From JBEIVB01 sp040374085 (GTDB lineage: Bacteria > Bacteroidota > Bacteroidia > UBA4408), in contig JBEIVB010000016.1 in the NCBI GenBank assembly GCA_040374085.1, forward strand, positions 1-35,674: a DNA stretch of 35,674 nucleotides, given 5' to 3'. The notes under the pieces were generated by a model that searched no databases, was not told the origin of the DNA, and saw nothing but the letters and a program-made list of their open reading frames with translations. Below are positions 22,636 through 29,542 of the stretch, piece by piece. Numbering within the stretch: the first letter of the stretch is position 1; the number at the start of each line of letters is the position of its first letter. A program made the position numbers and the translations under genes.

Positions 22636-23907
22636 ATGCTTTTTTCCGATTTAAATCTAATAGCCCCTTTGCAGCAGTCGTTGCGCGAGGAGGGTTATGA
22701 AACCCCCACACCCATTCAGGCTCAGGCCATTCCCATTGTTTTATCCGGCCGAGATTTGCTCGGCTGCGCTCAAACCGGAACCGGCAAAACCGCTGCATTC
22801 AGCTTGCCCATTTTACAACTCTTATCCAATTCAAGCGCACAATCCGGTAAACGCCCTATACGTGCCCTTATTCTTACCCCCACGCGTGAATTGGCCATAC
22901 AGATTGGGGAGAGCCTTACAGCCTATGGGCGTCACCTCTCTCTCCGTTCTTTGGTAATTTACGGTGGTGTTGGACAACAAACCCAAACGGATGCCCTAAA
23001 GAAAGGGGTTGATGTGCTGGTTGCCACGCCTGGTAGGTTGCTGGATCTTTACAATCAAGGTTATGTTAAGCTATCGTCTCTCGAGATTTTTGTCCTCGAT
23101 GAAGCCGATCGCATGCTCGATATGGGGTTCATTCACGACGTACGCAAAGTGGTATCGTTCGTTCCTCAGGACAGACAAACGCTGTTTTTTTCCGCCACCA
23201 TGCCGAATGAAATTGCGCATCTGGCCCAGTCCATATTGCGCAATCCGGCACGGGTTGAGGTGGCTCCAGTTTCTTCTACCGCCGAACGTGTTGCACAAAC
23301 GGTTTACTTCACCAACAAGCCCGACAAAAGGGCTCTGCTGAAGCATGTGCTCGACGATCCCAACCTCGACTCTGTTCTTGTGTTTACGCGTACCAAGCAC
23401 GGAGCAGATCGCGTTGCCCGCGATTTGAATAAAGCCGGAATCAAGGCTTTGGCCATTCACGGCGATAAGTCCCAAACCGCCAGGCAGCATGCCCTATCCA
23501 CCTTTAAGGACCGCAAAACCCGCGTGCTGGTGGCCACCGATATTGCCGCCCGCGGCATCGACATTGAGGAACTTGGTTTCGTGATCAATTTCGAAGTTCC
23601 AAATGTTCCGGAAACCTACGTGCACCGCATCGGCCGCACCGGCCGCGCTGGGCTCTCCGGGAAAGCCATTACGTTCGTGGATCATGAAGAGAAGCCGTAT
23701 TTAAAGGACATTCAAAAGCTCATAGGAAAAACGGTGGATGTGGTTCAGCAACATCCTTTTCCTATGTCCGATACGCCACCTCCTCCTCCGGAAAAGCGCG
23801 AACCACAGCATCGTGGTCATCGACAGCCCAACCCCATACAGCGCAGCGCCCAAGGCGCTAAAGCCGGCAGCGGTAACCCAAGGGCCGGGCACCGCAGAGG
23901 ACGTTGA
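22636..23907 (+). CDS. rhlE: DEAD-box RNA helicase, RhlE type
   Basis: A 423-residue ATP-dependent RNA helicase. Motifs in order: PTPIQAQAIP (Q motif), AQTGTGKT at 45-52 (motif I), PTRELAIQI (Ia), TPGRLLD (Ib), DEAD at 155-158 (II), SATMP (III), VATDIAARGIDI (V) and HRIGRTGRAG (VI). The C-terminal 60 residues are basic and Pro/Arg/Gln-rich, ending HRRGR, a typical RNA-binding tail. RhlE proteins act in ribosome assembly and RNA turnover. The symbol rests on overall resemblance; other DEAD-box subfamilies are possible. Confidence 0.9.
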   Translation: MLFSDLNLIAPLQQSLREEGYETPTPIQAQAIPIVLSGRDLLGCAQTGTGKTAAFSLPILQLLSNSSAQSGKRPIRALILTPTRELAIQIGESLTAYGRHLSLRSLVIYGGVGQQTQTDALKKGVDVLVATPGRLLDLYNQGYVKLSSLEIFVLDEADRMLDMGFIHDVRKVVSFVPQDRQTLFFSATMPNEIAHLAQSILRNPARVEVAPVSSTAERVAQTVYFTNKPDKRALLKHVLDDPNLDSVLVFTRTKHGADRVARDLNKAGIKALAIHGDKSQTARQHALSTFKDRKTRVLVATDIAARGIDIEELGFVINFEVPNVPETYVHRIGRTGRAGLSGKAITFVDHEEKPYLKDIQKLIGKTVDVVQQHPFPMSDTPPPPPEKREPQHRGHRQPNPIQRSAQGAKAGSGNPRAGHRRGR

Positions 23908-23984
23908 TGATGCACTTCGCGTTTCAATTTTCCTGCACAGCAGCCTTCTTTGAATCGTGTATATTAAAAAAGCATTATAATTTT

Positions 23985-23999
23985 TTGATTTTGGGTTAA
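23985..23999 (+). repeat. Direct repeat copy 1 flanking the EEP gene
   Basis: The 15-nt sequence TTGATTTTGGGTTAA occurs here, upstream of the EEP gene, and again at 25156-25170 across its stop codon. AT-rich sequence with ATTATAAT accompanies both copies. Confidence 0.6.
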
Positions 24000-24001
24000 G
24001 C

Positions 24002-24021
24002 CCAAGGTTTTCTTACCTTGG
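24002..24021. repeat. Inverted repeat over the EEP promoter
   Basis: CCAAGGT (24002-24008) and ACCTTGG (24015-24021) are perfect inverted arms around 6 nt. The right arm overlaps the probable -7 box TACCTTGG (24014-24021; one mismatch), so the repeat could be an operator or a chance hairpin. The ATG follows 7 nt later. Confidence 0.4.
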
Positions 24022-24028
24022 CTTCATC

Positions 24029-25159
24029 ATGTGGAAGCTTCGTGGTCTTAACCGCATAGCGTGGTGGCTAAACATTCCGGTTTCGGCTCTCTTGCTTGGC
24101 GCATACGCCAGCTTGTTTGTTAGCCCCAAAACCTTTTATCCCTTCGCTTTCCTTGGTCTTGCTTATCCGATTTGTCTTCTTTTAAATTGCCTGTTTCTGT
24201 TGTATTGGCTGGTGCAGTTTCGCATTCACGCACTGCTCAGTTTAATCGGCATCCTGGGCGGTTGGCCCATGCTCTCGCGCGTGATACAAGTTCGTCCGTT
24301 CGCCACTGAATTCAGCGAAAAGCAAGCCAAAGCGGATCATCAACTTAAGTTTATGACATGGAATGTTCGATTGTTCGATTTGTACAATTGGTCGCACAAT
24401 CGGGAAACCCGCAACCGCATGTTTGTTTTTCTAGAGAATCAAAAGCCCGATGTTATAGCTTTTCAGGAGTTTTACGCGAGCGATGACGATCATTTCGTGG
24501 ATGTAGACTCTCTTAAACGGATTTTAAACATGCCCTACGCGCAAGTGCATTACACCATCACGTTGCGAAATAAAAATCATTGGGGCTTGGCCATTTTCAG
24601 CCGATATCCCATTCGTGGAGGTGGGCATGTAGCATTCGAAACCAGAAGCAACAACGCATGCGTCTATGCCGACGTGGCTCTTCCTGATCGCACGATTAGG
24701 GTGTACAATCTTCACCTTCAGTCCATCCACTTCAAAAAGGAAGATTACGATTTTATCGACAGCTTAAAGGTTGAGGGCAATGTTGATCGGGTTGCAAGTT
24801 CGCGTAGGATTTTGGGCAGGATGAAGCGCGGATTTCAGAAAAGAGCCCAACAGGTAGACCTTATGTGCATGCACCTCGCATCTTGCCCATTCCCCAAGAT
24901 ACTAACCGGTGATTTCAACGATTCTCCTGTCTCATATACCTATGAGCGCCTTTCAACCGGATTAAAGGATGCCTTTCTCGAAAGCGGTACCGGCCTTGGT
25001 CAAAGCTATGGAGGAAAGTTCCCTTCCTTCCGCATCGATTATATCCTACACGACGCCGCTTTGCCCTCTTCCGGATTTACCATACACCGAAATGCGCTGT
25101 CCGATCACTATGCTCAATCCTGTTATTTCCAAATTCCGGGAAGCCCAACAAGACCTTGA
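24029..25159 (+). CDS. Endonuclease/exonuclease/phosphatase-family membrane protein
   Basis: A 376-residue protein. About three hydrophobic segments fill residues 8-85 (e.g. YPFAFLGLAYPICLLLNCLF), then an EEP catalytic domain follows. Its landmarks are MTWNVRLFD (metal-site Asn), VIAFQEFY (Glu), NLHLQS, TGDFND (Asp/Asn), FRIDYILHD and a final SDHYA (catalytic Asp-His). EEP enzymes cleave phosphodiesters in nucleic acids, sphingomyelin or inositol phosphates. This membrane-anchored form is common in Bacteroidetes with no established substrate. Topology would put the domain in either compartment, so the substrate cannot be guessed. The start at 24029 follows a probable promoter box by 7 nt. Confidence 0.85.
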   Translation: MWKLRGLNRIAWWLNIPVSALLLGAYASLFVSPKTFYPFAFLGLAYPICLLLNCLFLLYWLVQFRIHALLSLIGILGGWPMLSRVIQVRPFATEFSEKQAKADHQLKFMTWNVRLFDLYNWSHNRETRNRMFVFLENQKPDVIAFQEFYASDDDHFVDVDSLKRILNMPYAQVHYTITLRNKNHWGLAIFSRYPIRGGGHVAFETRSNNACVYADVALPDRTIRVYNLHLQSIHFKKEDYDFIDSLKVEGNVDRVASSRRILGRMKRGFQKRAQQVDLMCMHLASCPFPKILTGDFNDSPVSYTYERLSTGLKDAFLESGTGLGQSYGGKFPSFRIDYILHDAALPSSGFTIHRNALSDHYAQSCYFQIPGSPTRP

Positions 25160-25170
25160 TTTTGGGTTAA
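25156..25170 (+). repeat. Direct repeat copy 2 flanking the EEP gene
   Basis: Second copy of TTGATTTTGGGTTAA, including the EEP stop codon TGA. Within it, TGGGTTA (25163-25169) is mirrored by TAACCCA at 25198-25204 across a 28-nt AT-rich loop in the 70-nt convergent intergenic space. Confidence 0.55.
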
Positions 25171-25229
25171 CGCAGAAAGATTATAATATTTTTTATCTAA
25201 CCCATCAGACGGGGTTGCATCATTTCGGC

Positions 25230-26189
25230 TTACCGGAAACGCCCTATGTAGGCCTGTAAGTCCGAGATGCTCGATTCGAATGTAAACGCATCGTTTACCT
25301 GAAAGTAATTGCCTCTGTCGTAAGTACTTGCATAGGCGATTTTCGCCACCTCCAAACGGCTCTGCTCAAAATCGAACAGCATCATAAGCTCTTTTACCTG
25401 CTGCGTAAACATGCAGCGATTGGCAATTACTTGTTTTGCAATGGTAAGTTTCGATTGCTCAAAGGATTTAGAGGCAATGGTCGCTTTCAAGGATTGAAAT
25501 TCGTTGGGTTGCATGGGAGCAGGGCAGCCCACAGGACCCGAGTAGCCCGGCAACACCGGTGGTGCAGGAGGTGGAGTATTGATTACGGTTGTGGTAGGCT
25601 GACTGTAGGTTACCACCGCGCCAGCAGGTTGTCCATAGGTTGTTGTGGTGGTAGTTTGCTGTGTGGTGGTTCCCCAACCATTGTTCACATTCATATTGAT
25701 GCCAATGCCACCCAAATTCATATTCATGTTGATGTTATCGTCCGGAAAGCCATCGTTGTATGTGGTTGTAGTGGTGGTAATGGTTTGTTGCCCGGGCAGC
25801 GGAGTGGAGTGATACATGATCATTTGCTGGTTGGGAACCACGGTCTGGGTGTAGTTGGCAAAGGGTGTAGCCCCCTGATAGGTTAATCCATACATGCCCG
25901 TAGGCTGCAAACCAATCAAGAAATTGTTTTCCGCATCGGCCATAAGATTAACGGTGTTATCTATGTAGCCCAATCTTGGATTTTCGAAGGCAATACGAGA
26001 TGAAAAGTTCGGGAAGGTTAGCCCGCTGATGCGGATGTTCGAAACAGGGGAACCGTTTTGACAAACGCCATTTACGTAAAGAAAAAAGCGCTCGCCTTGG
26101 GCGGAATAAAAAACGGCGTTTGCTGTTTGGGCATAATTGGATGCAGCTGTTGCCAAAAGAACTGAAAGACCAAGAAGAAAAGTGCGCAT
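25230..26189 (-). CDS. DUF4476-domain secreted protein with Thr/Asn/Gln-rich linker
   Basis: A 319-residue protein with a signal peptide (MRTFLLGLSVLLATAASNYAQ). Residues 22-120 are a beta-rich region beginning NAVFYSAQGERFFLYVNG. Residues 130-215 form a low-complexity linker with runs such as TITTTTTTY, NMNMNLGGIGINMNVN and TTTTTTY, then Pro-rich PPPAPPVLPG. The C-terminal 90 residues are DUF4476: SFEQSKLTIAKQ, QVKELMMLFDFEQSRLEVAKIAY and NYFQVNDAFTFESSISDLQAYI. The family is widespread in Bacteroidetes and of unknown function. It begins 47 nt after radC in the same direction and could be read from that operon. A one-mismatch box (TGTATTTG, minus strand of 26221-26228) may give it its own promoter. 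Confidence 0.82.
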   Translation of the reverse strand: MRTFLLGLSVLLATAASNYAQTANAVFYSAQGERFFLYVNGVCQNGSPVSNIRISGLTFPNFSSRIAFENPRLGYIDNTVNLMADAENNFLIGLQPTGMYGLTYQGATPFANYTQTVVPNQQMIMYHSTPLPGQQTITTTTTTYNDGFPDDNINMNMNLGGIGINMNVNNGWGTTTQQTTTTTTYGQPAGAVVTYSQPTTTVINTPPPAPPVLPGYSGPVGCPAPMQPNEFQSLKATIASKSFEQSKLTIAKQVIANRCMFTQQVKELMMLFDFEQSRLEVAKIAYASTYDRGNYFQVNDAFTFESSISDLQAYIGRFR

Positions 26190-26236
26190 GGAGTAACGAG
26201 TTTGTTTGAGGGCTAATTTACAAATACAATGCCAAG

Positions 26237-26941
26237 TTAAAGAAGTCCCTCATCGCACATACTGAGGTACTCATTTTTACCGATGATGAGGTGGTCTACG
26301 AGTTTTAATTTCAGGAGTTCTGCACCTAAAATCAAACTGCGCGTTAGGTTTAAATCTTCTGTACTCGGGGTTAAGTTGCCGCTTGGGTGGTTGTGCGCCA
26401 AGATGATGGATGAACCCATGTGATCCAGAGCATGCTTAAATATCACCCTCGAATCCACCATCACAGCGCTAATGCCGCCTTTGCCAATTTGCACGCACGC
26501 TTTAACCCGTTTCGCCTGATTTAAAATCAAAATCCAAAACTCCTCTGTAGATAAATTGCTCAAGCGGCTTTCCAATACTTTATAGGCATCACGGCTGCAG
26601 GTGATGGCGGCATTTGATGATCCGGTGGTGGCTTTTTGCCGAACCGAAAGCTCTAAGGCAGCCATAAGCCGAATGGCACGAGCTGGCCCAATGCCTTGAA
26701 CCTGACAAAGTTGTGCAAGTGTATAGCTCGAAAGGTTTTCGAGGCTGTTTTCTACCCGCATCAATAGGTCACGAGCCACTTCTATGGCATTTCGGCCAGT
26801 GGTGCCTGAACCCAACAACAAGGCAATCAGTTCAACATCGGTGAGAGCCCGCGCACCCTTTTCCATCATTTTTTCGCGCGGACGGTCTGCCTCAGCCCAT
26901 TCCTTTATGGGCGGACTGTTTGGAATCGTATTCGTTTGCAT
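26237..26941 (-). CDS. radC: RadC-family JAB/MPN-domain protein
   Basis: This 234-residue protein has the standard RadC plan. The conserved N-terminus is IKEWAEADRPREKMMEKGARALTDVEL. A helix-hairpin-helix follows near residues 79-98 (QVQGIGPARAIRLMAALEL), then the JAB metalloprotease-like domain with its metal motif LAHNHPSG (His183, His185) and Asp196. Once named a DNA-repair protein, its real role is unclear. The conserved N-terminus leaves ATG 26941 as the only workable start, so the first 50 nt overlap the end of rpe, suggesting translational coupling. Confidence 0.93.
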   Translation of the reverse strand: MQTNTIPNSPPIKEWAEADRPREKMMEKGARALTDVELIALLLGSGTTGRNAIEVARDLLMRVENSLENLSSYTLAQLCQVQGIGPARAIRLMAALELSVRQKATTGSSNAAITCSRDAYKVLESRLSNLSTEEFWILILNQAKRVKACVQIGKGGISAVMVDSRVIFKHALDHMGSSIILAHNHPSGNLTPSTEDLNLTRSLILGAELLKLKLVDHLIIGKNEYLSMCDEGLL

Positions 26942-27587
26942 ATTTAAGGTTATAAATTATGGTATTGGGTTGAGAAGATCCAAAAACGGTATTGCCAGCA
27001 ACCAAAACATCGGCACCCGATGCACACAAACGGTCGCGGTTTTCTAAACTTACACCCCCGTCTATTTCGATAAGGGCAGGGCTGTTTCTTTGAAGCAATC
27101 GATTTTTTAGGTCTCCGATTTTATGATACGTACGATCTATAAATTTTTGACCGCCAAAGCCCGGATTCACCGACATAAGGCAAACCAAATCCGCATCGCT
27201 CAGCACATCATCGAGCAGGGCAACAGAGGTGTGGGGATTCAGAGCCACTCCGGCTTTCATGCCTTTTTTTCGAATGAAGTCTAACGTACGGTGCAAATGG
27301 GTACAGGCTTCGTAATGGACGGTTAGCACGGCGGCTCCTGCCTCTGCAAATCGTTCCACATAACGATCCGGATCTACAATCATCAAGTGCACATCCAAAG
27401 GCTTTTTCGCAATAGCGGCTATGGGCTTCAATACCGGAAATCCGAACGAGATGTTGGGCACAAATACTCCGTCCATAACATCAATATGGTACCAGTCCGC
27501 CACAGATTCATTCAGCATCTCAACATCGCGCTGAAGGTTGCCAAAGTCGGCAGATAATAAGGAAGGGGCGATTAGGGGATGAGGCAT
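26892..27587 (-). CDS. rpe: Ribulose-phosphate 3-epimerase
   Basis: A 231-residue TIM-barrel enzyme of the pentose phosphate pathway that interconverts ribulose 5-phosphate and xylulose 5-phosphate. Motifs: APSLLSADFGNL, WYHIDVMDGVFVPNISFG (His/Asp metal ligands), DVHLMIVDPDRYV, LMSVNPGFGGQKFI, LIEIDGGVSLEN and SGADVLVAGNTVFG. About 15 extra residues at the C-terminus overlap the start of radC. The start lies 3 nt after the lpxH stop, so it belongs to the same transcript. Confidence 0.95.
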   Translation of the reverse strand: MPHPLIAPSLLSADFGNLQRDVEMLNESVADWYHIDVMDGVFVPNISFGFPVLKPIAAIAKKPLDVHLMIVDPDRYVERFAEAGAAVLTVHYEACTHLHRTLDFIRKKGMKAGVALNPHTSVALLDDVLSDADLVCLMSVNPGFGGQKFIDRTYHKIGDLKNRLLQRNSPALIEIDGGVSLENRDRLCASGADVLVAGNTVFGSSQPNTIIYNLKYANEYDSKQSAHKGMG

Positions 27588-27590
27588 GAC

Positions 27591-28346
27591 TTACGGGTCG
27601 CGAACCAAAGATACATCATGTCCATCGAAAACCGCATAGGGCGATCCACGAAACCAATCACCCAGGTTTACATACCGGGCTCCACCGGGCAAGGGATAGT
27701 CGAGCAAAAGGTGGCGGTGTCCGAAAAGGAAATAATCCACTTGGGTGGTTTTCAAAATCTCTAAACAGTATTGGATGAGCCATTCCTTTTCCTCTCCATG
27801 AAAAACTTCGTCGTTTTGGCCGGTGTGGGCCCTGCTTCTTCTCGACCAAAAGTTGGCCAAACCTATGCCAAAATTCGGATGAAGCCGTGCAAAAGCCCAC
27901 TGGCAAAAAGGGTGTGCAAAGATTCGCTTGATGGTTTTATAGCCATAATCTCCCGGGCCAAGTCCGTCTCCATGTCCGATGTAAAATTCCTTGCCATTCC
28001 AAGTTTCACGCAAAATGGAGCGATGAAGCTTTACTCCCAGCTCTTCTTCCAAATAGCCAAACGTCCACATATCGTGGTTGCCGGTGAAGTAGTGAACCGG
28101 TATTCCGGCATCGCTTACTCGGGCAATGGCTCCCTGCAAGCGGGCATATCCTCTTGGAATGGCGTGGCGATACTCGAACCAAAAATCGAAAACATCGCCC
28201 AACAGGTAAATGGCTTGGGCATCGGGTGCAACGTTTTCAAGCCATTGCACAAGTCGCTTTTCCCGCTCCAAGCTTTTCTCCCGATTGGGAATGCCCAGAT
28301 GAAAGTCAGAGGCGAAATACAGCCGCTTGCCCGGGATTAAATCCAT
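27591..28346 (-). CDS. lpxH: UDP-2,3-diacylglucosamine diphosphatase (LpxH-type metallophosphoesterase)
   Basis: A 251-residue calcineurin-like phosphoesterase with metal ligands in FASDFHLG (Asp14, His16), LLGDVFDFW (Asp51), TGNHDMW (Asn90, His91), GHGDGLGPGD and FGHRH. The GDVFDFWFEYR segment is typical of LpxH, which hydrolyses UDP-2,3-diacylglucosamine to lipid X in lipid A synthesis at the inner membrane. It lies 3 nt from each neighbour (TlpA lipoprotein before, rpe after). Assignment as LpxH over other metallophosphoesterases is well supported by motif pattern and length. Confidence 0.88.
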   Translation of the reverse strand: MDLIPGKRLYFASDFHLGIPNREKSLEREKRLVQWLENVAPDAQAIYLLGDVFDFWFEYRHAIPRGYARLQGAIARVSDAGIPVHYFTGNHDMWTFGYLEEELGVKLHRSILRETWNGKEFYIGHGDGLGPGDYGYKTIKRIFAHPFCQWAFARLHPNFGIGLANFWSRRSRAHTGQNDEVFHGEEKEWLIQYCLEILKTTQVDYFLFGHRHLLLDYPLPGGARYVNLGDWFRGSPYAVFDGHDVSLVRDP

Positions 28347-28349
28347 GAA

Positions 28350-29471
28350 TCAGCGATTCAGTAACTCTGCGACTTTGTTTTCCAGTTCCTTATCGCGCAA
28401 TCCTTTGGCTACAATTTTACCCTCTTTATCCAATAAAAAGGTCAAAGGAATGCCCTCGATTTTGTACAAGGGTACAACGCTCGAACTCCAATATCCCAAA
28501 TCGCTCACATGGTTGGTCCAGGAAAGGCGATCTTTTTGGATGGCCTCTGTCCATTTCTCTTTGGTTTTGTCTAACGAAACGCTGTAAACGGTAAATCCTT
28601 TGTCTTTGAAGCGCTCGTAAATGCGCACCACATTTGGGTTTTCGCGCCGGCAAGGGCCACACCAACTGGCCCAGAAATCGAGCAGCACTACTTTCCCTCT
28701 CAAGGAAGATAAAGCCAGTTCCTGACCTTCCGGGCTGTTGAGTTTGATGTCGGGTGCAACTGTGCCCGGTGCAAAACGCGCAAGCTCTTCCATGCGCTGG
28801 TGGTAATCCAATACATACGCACTTTTGGGTAGGGCTTTGCTGAGCGATGCATCCAGCTTTTGGTATACGTCTAGATACCGATCCTTGTCCAGTTTTTCAA
28901 CTATAGCAAGGCTAGCGAGGCTTTTCCCATGATTGCTGAGAAAGTTCTTGAGAAAGGTGGCCTCCTCTTCCATCATGCGCTCGTAATTGTGCGTTAATGC
29001 CTCCACTATGGAATCACGCTTTGGACTGTTTTGGGCCTCCTGATAAAGTTGATTCAACTCCTGCCCTTTGGCGAAGTTTTTCTGCAAGTATTTGTTGGCC
29101 TCCTGAAGGTCTTGGCTCATGATGGAGCCGGCAACGGTGTAATTGGAACTGAACCCTTGTGCAGAGCCCGAAACGGTAACGTTTTCACCCGGTTGCAGAA
29201 TCAACATAGCGCCCTCATTTTCAGAAAGTTTAAGACGATAGAAAGTTGGCTCGCTCACGGTAAACGGGAAGGTAAAGTTCCCCTTAGCATCCAAGGTGAC
29301 CGAATCTTTGGCAACGATTTCCTTTGCTGTTAAGGCCTCCAATTTTAGGGTTTTTCCGGCAGCCCCGGTGAGGGTTCCGGTAATGCGGTTGTCCTTGCTG
29401 CCTGCGCAGGAAGCCAAGGAAATGCATAACAGAAAAATGCAGAGAAGTCGGGATGGTGTTTTAGCTTGCAT
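28350..29471 (-). CDS. DUF4369-TlpA thiol-disulfide lipoprotein
   Basis: A 373-residue envelope lipoprotein. The signal ends at ISLASC (lipidated Cys22). Residues 28-115 fit the DUF4369 beta-domain (RITGTLTGAAGKTLKLEAL ... FYRLKLSENEGAMLILQPGENVTV). A helical linker follows, and residues 235-373 are an AhpC/TSA-thioredoxin fold with active site FWASWCGPC (Cys271, Cys274). Family members reduce disulfides in periplasmic proteins, for example in cytochrome maturation, but the target here is unknown. ATG 29471 was chosen for the signal peptide and for the exact TACCTTTG box 6 nt upstream. It is the first gene of a probable operon running through lpxH, rpe and radC. Confidence 0.9.
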   Translation of the reverse strand: MQAKTPSRLLCIFLLCISLASCAGSKDNRITGTLTGAAGKTLKLEALTAKEIVAKDSVTLDAKGNFTFPFTVSEPTFYRLKLSENEGAMLILQPGENVTVSGSAQGFSSNYTVAGSIMSQDLQEANKYLQKNFAKGQELNQLYQEAQNSPKRDSIVEALTHNYERMMEEEATFLKNFLSNHGKSLASLAIVEKLDKDRYLDVYQKLDASLSKALPKSAYVLDYHQRMEELARFAPGTVAPDIKLNSPEGQELALSSLRGKVVLLDFWASWCGPCRRENPNVVRIYERFKDKGFTVYSVSLDKTKEKWTEAIQKDRLSWTNHVSDLGYWSSSVVPLYKIEGIPLTFLLDKEGKIVAKGLRDKELENKVAELLNR

Positions 29472-29477
29472 ATCGCT

Positions 29478-29485
29478 CAAAGGTA
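29478..29485 (-). promoter_or_regulatory. -7 promoter box for the TlpA-lpxH-rpe-radC operon
   Basis: The minus strand reads TACCTTTG, an exact match, 6 nt before the ATG at 29471. A TTG lies 17 nt further upstream as a possible -33 element. Confidence 0.6.
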
Positions 29486-29529
29486 AGGCAAAAGGAGGCA
29501 CTCAACGTTCAAAAAAGGAATCGATTCGT

Positions 29530-29537
29530 TACCTTTA
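29530..29537 (+). promoter_or_regulatory. Probable -7 box for the propeller-SpoIIE gene (one mismatch)
   Basis: TACCTTTA is one base off consensus and lies 5 nt before the ATG at 29543, divergent from the TlpA promoter. Confidence 0.4.
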
Positions 29538-29542
29538 CCCAC

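Noticed and set aside
22506..22637. Longer cytochrome protein starting at 22637
   Set aside because: The extension would bury the lipoprotein signal 44 residues inside and crosses the opposite-strand helicase leader.
25600..25820. Short repeats resembling a CRISPR or satellite
   Set aside because: They are in-frame codons for Thr, Asn, Met and Gln runs of the DUF4476 protein linker; there are no regular spacers.
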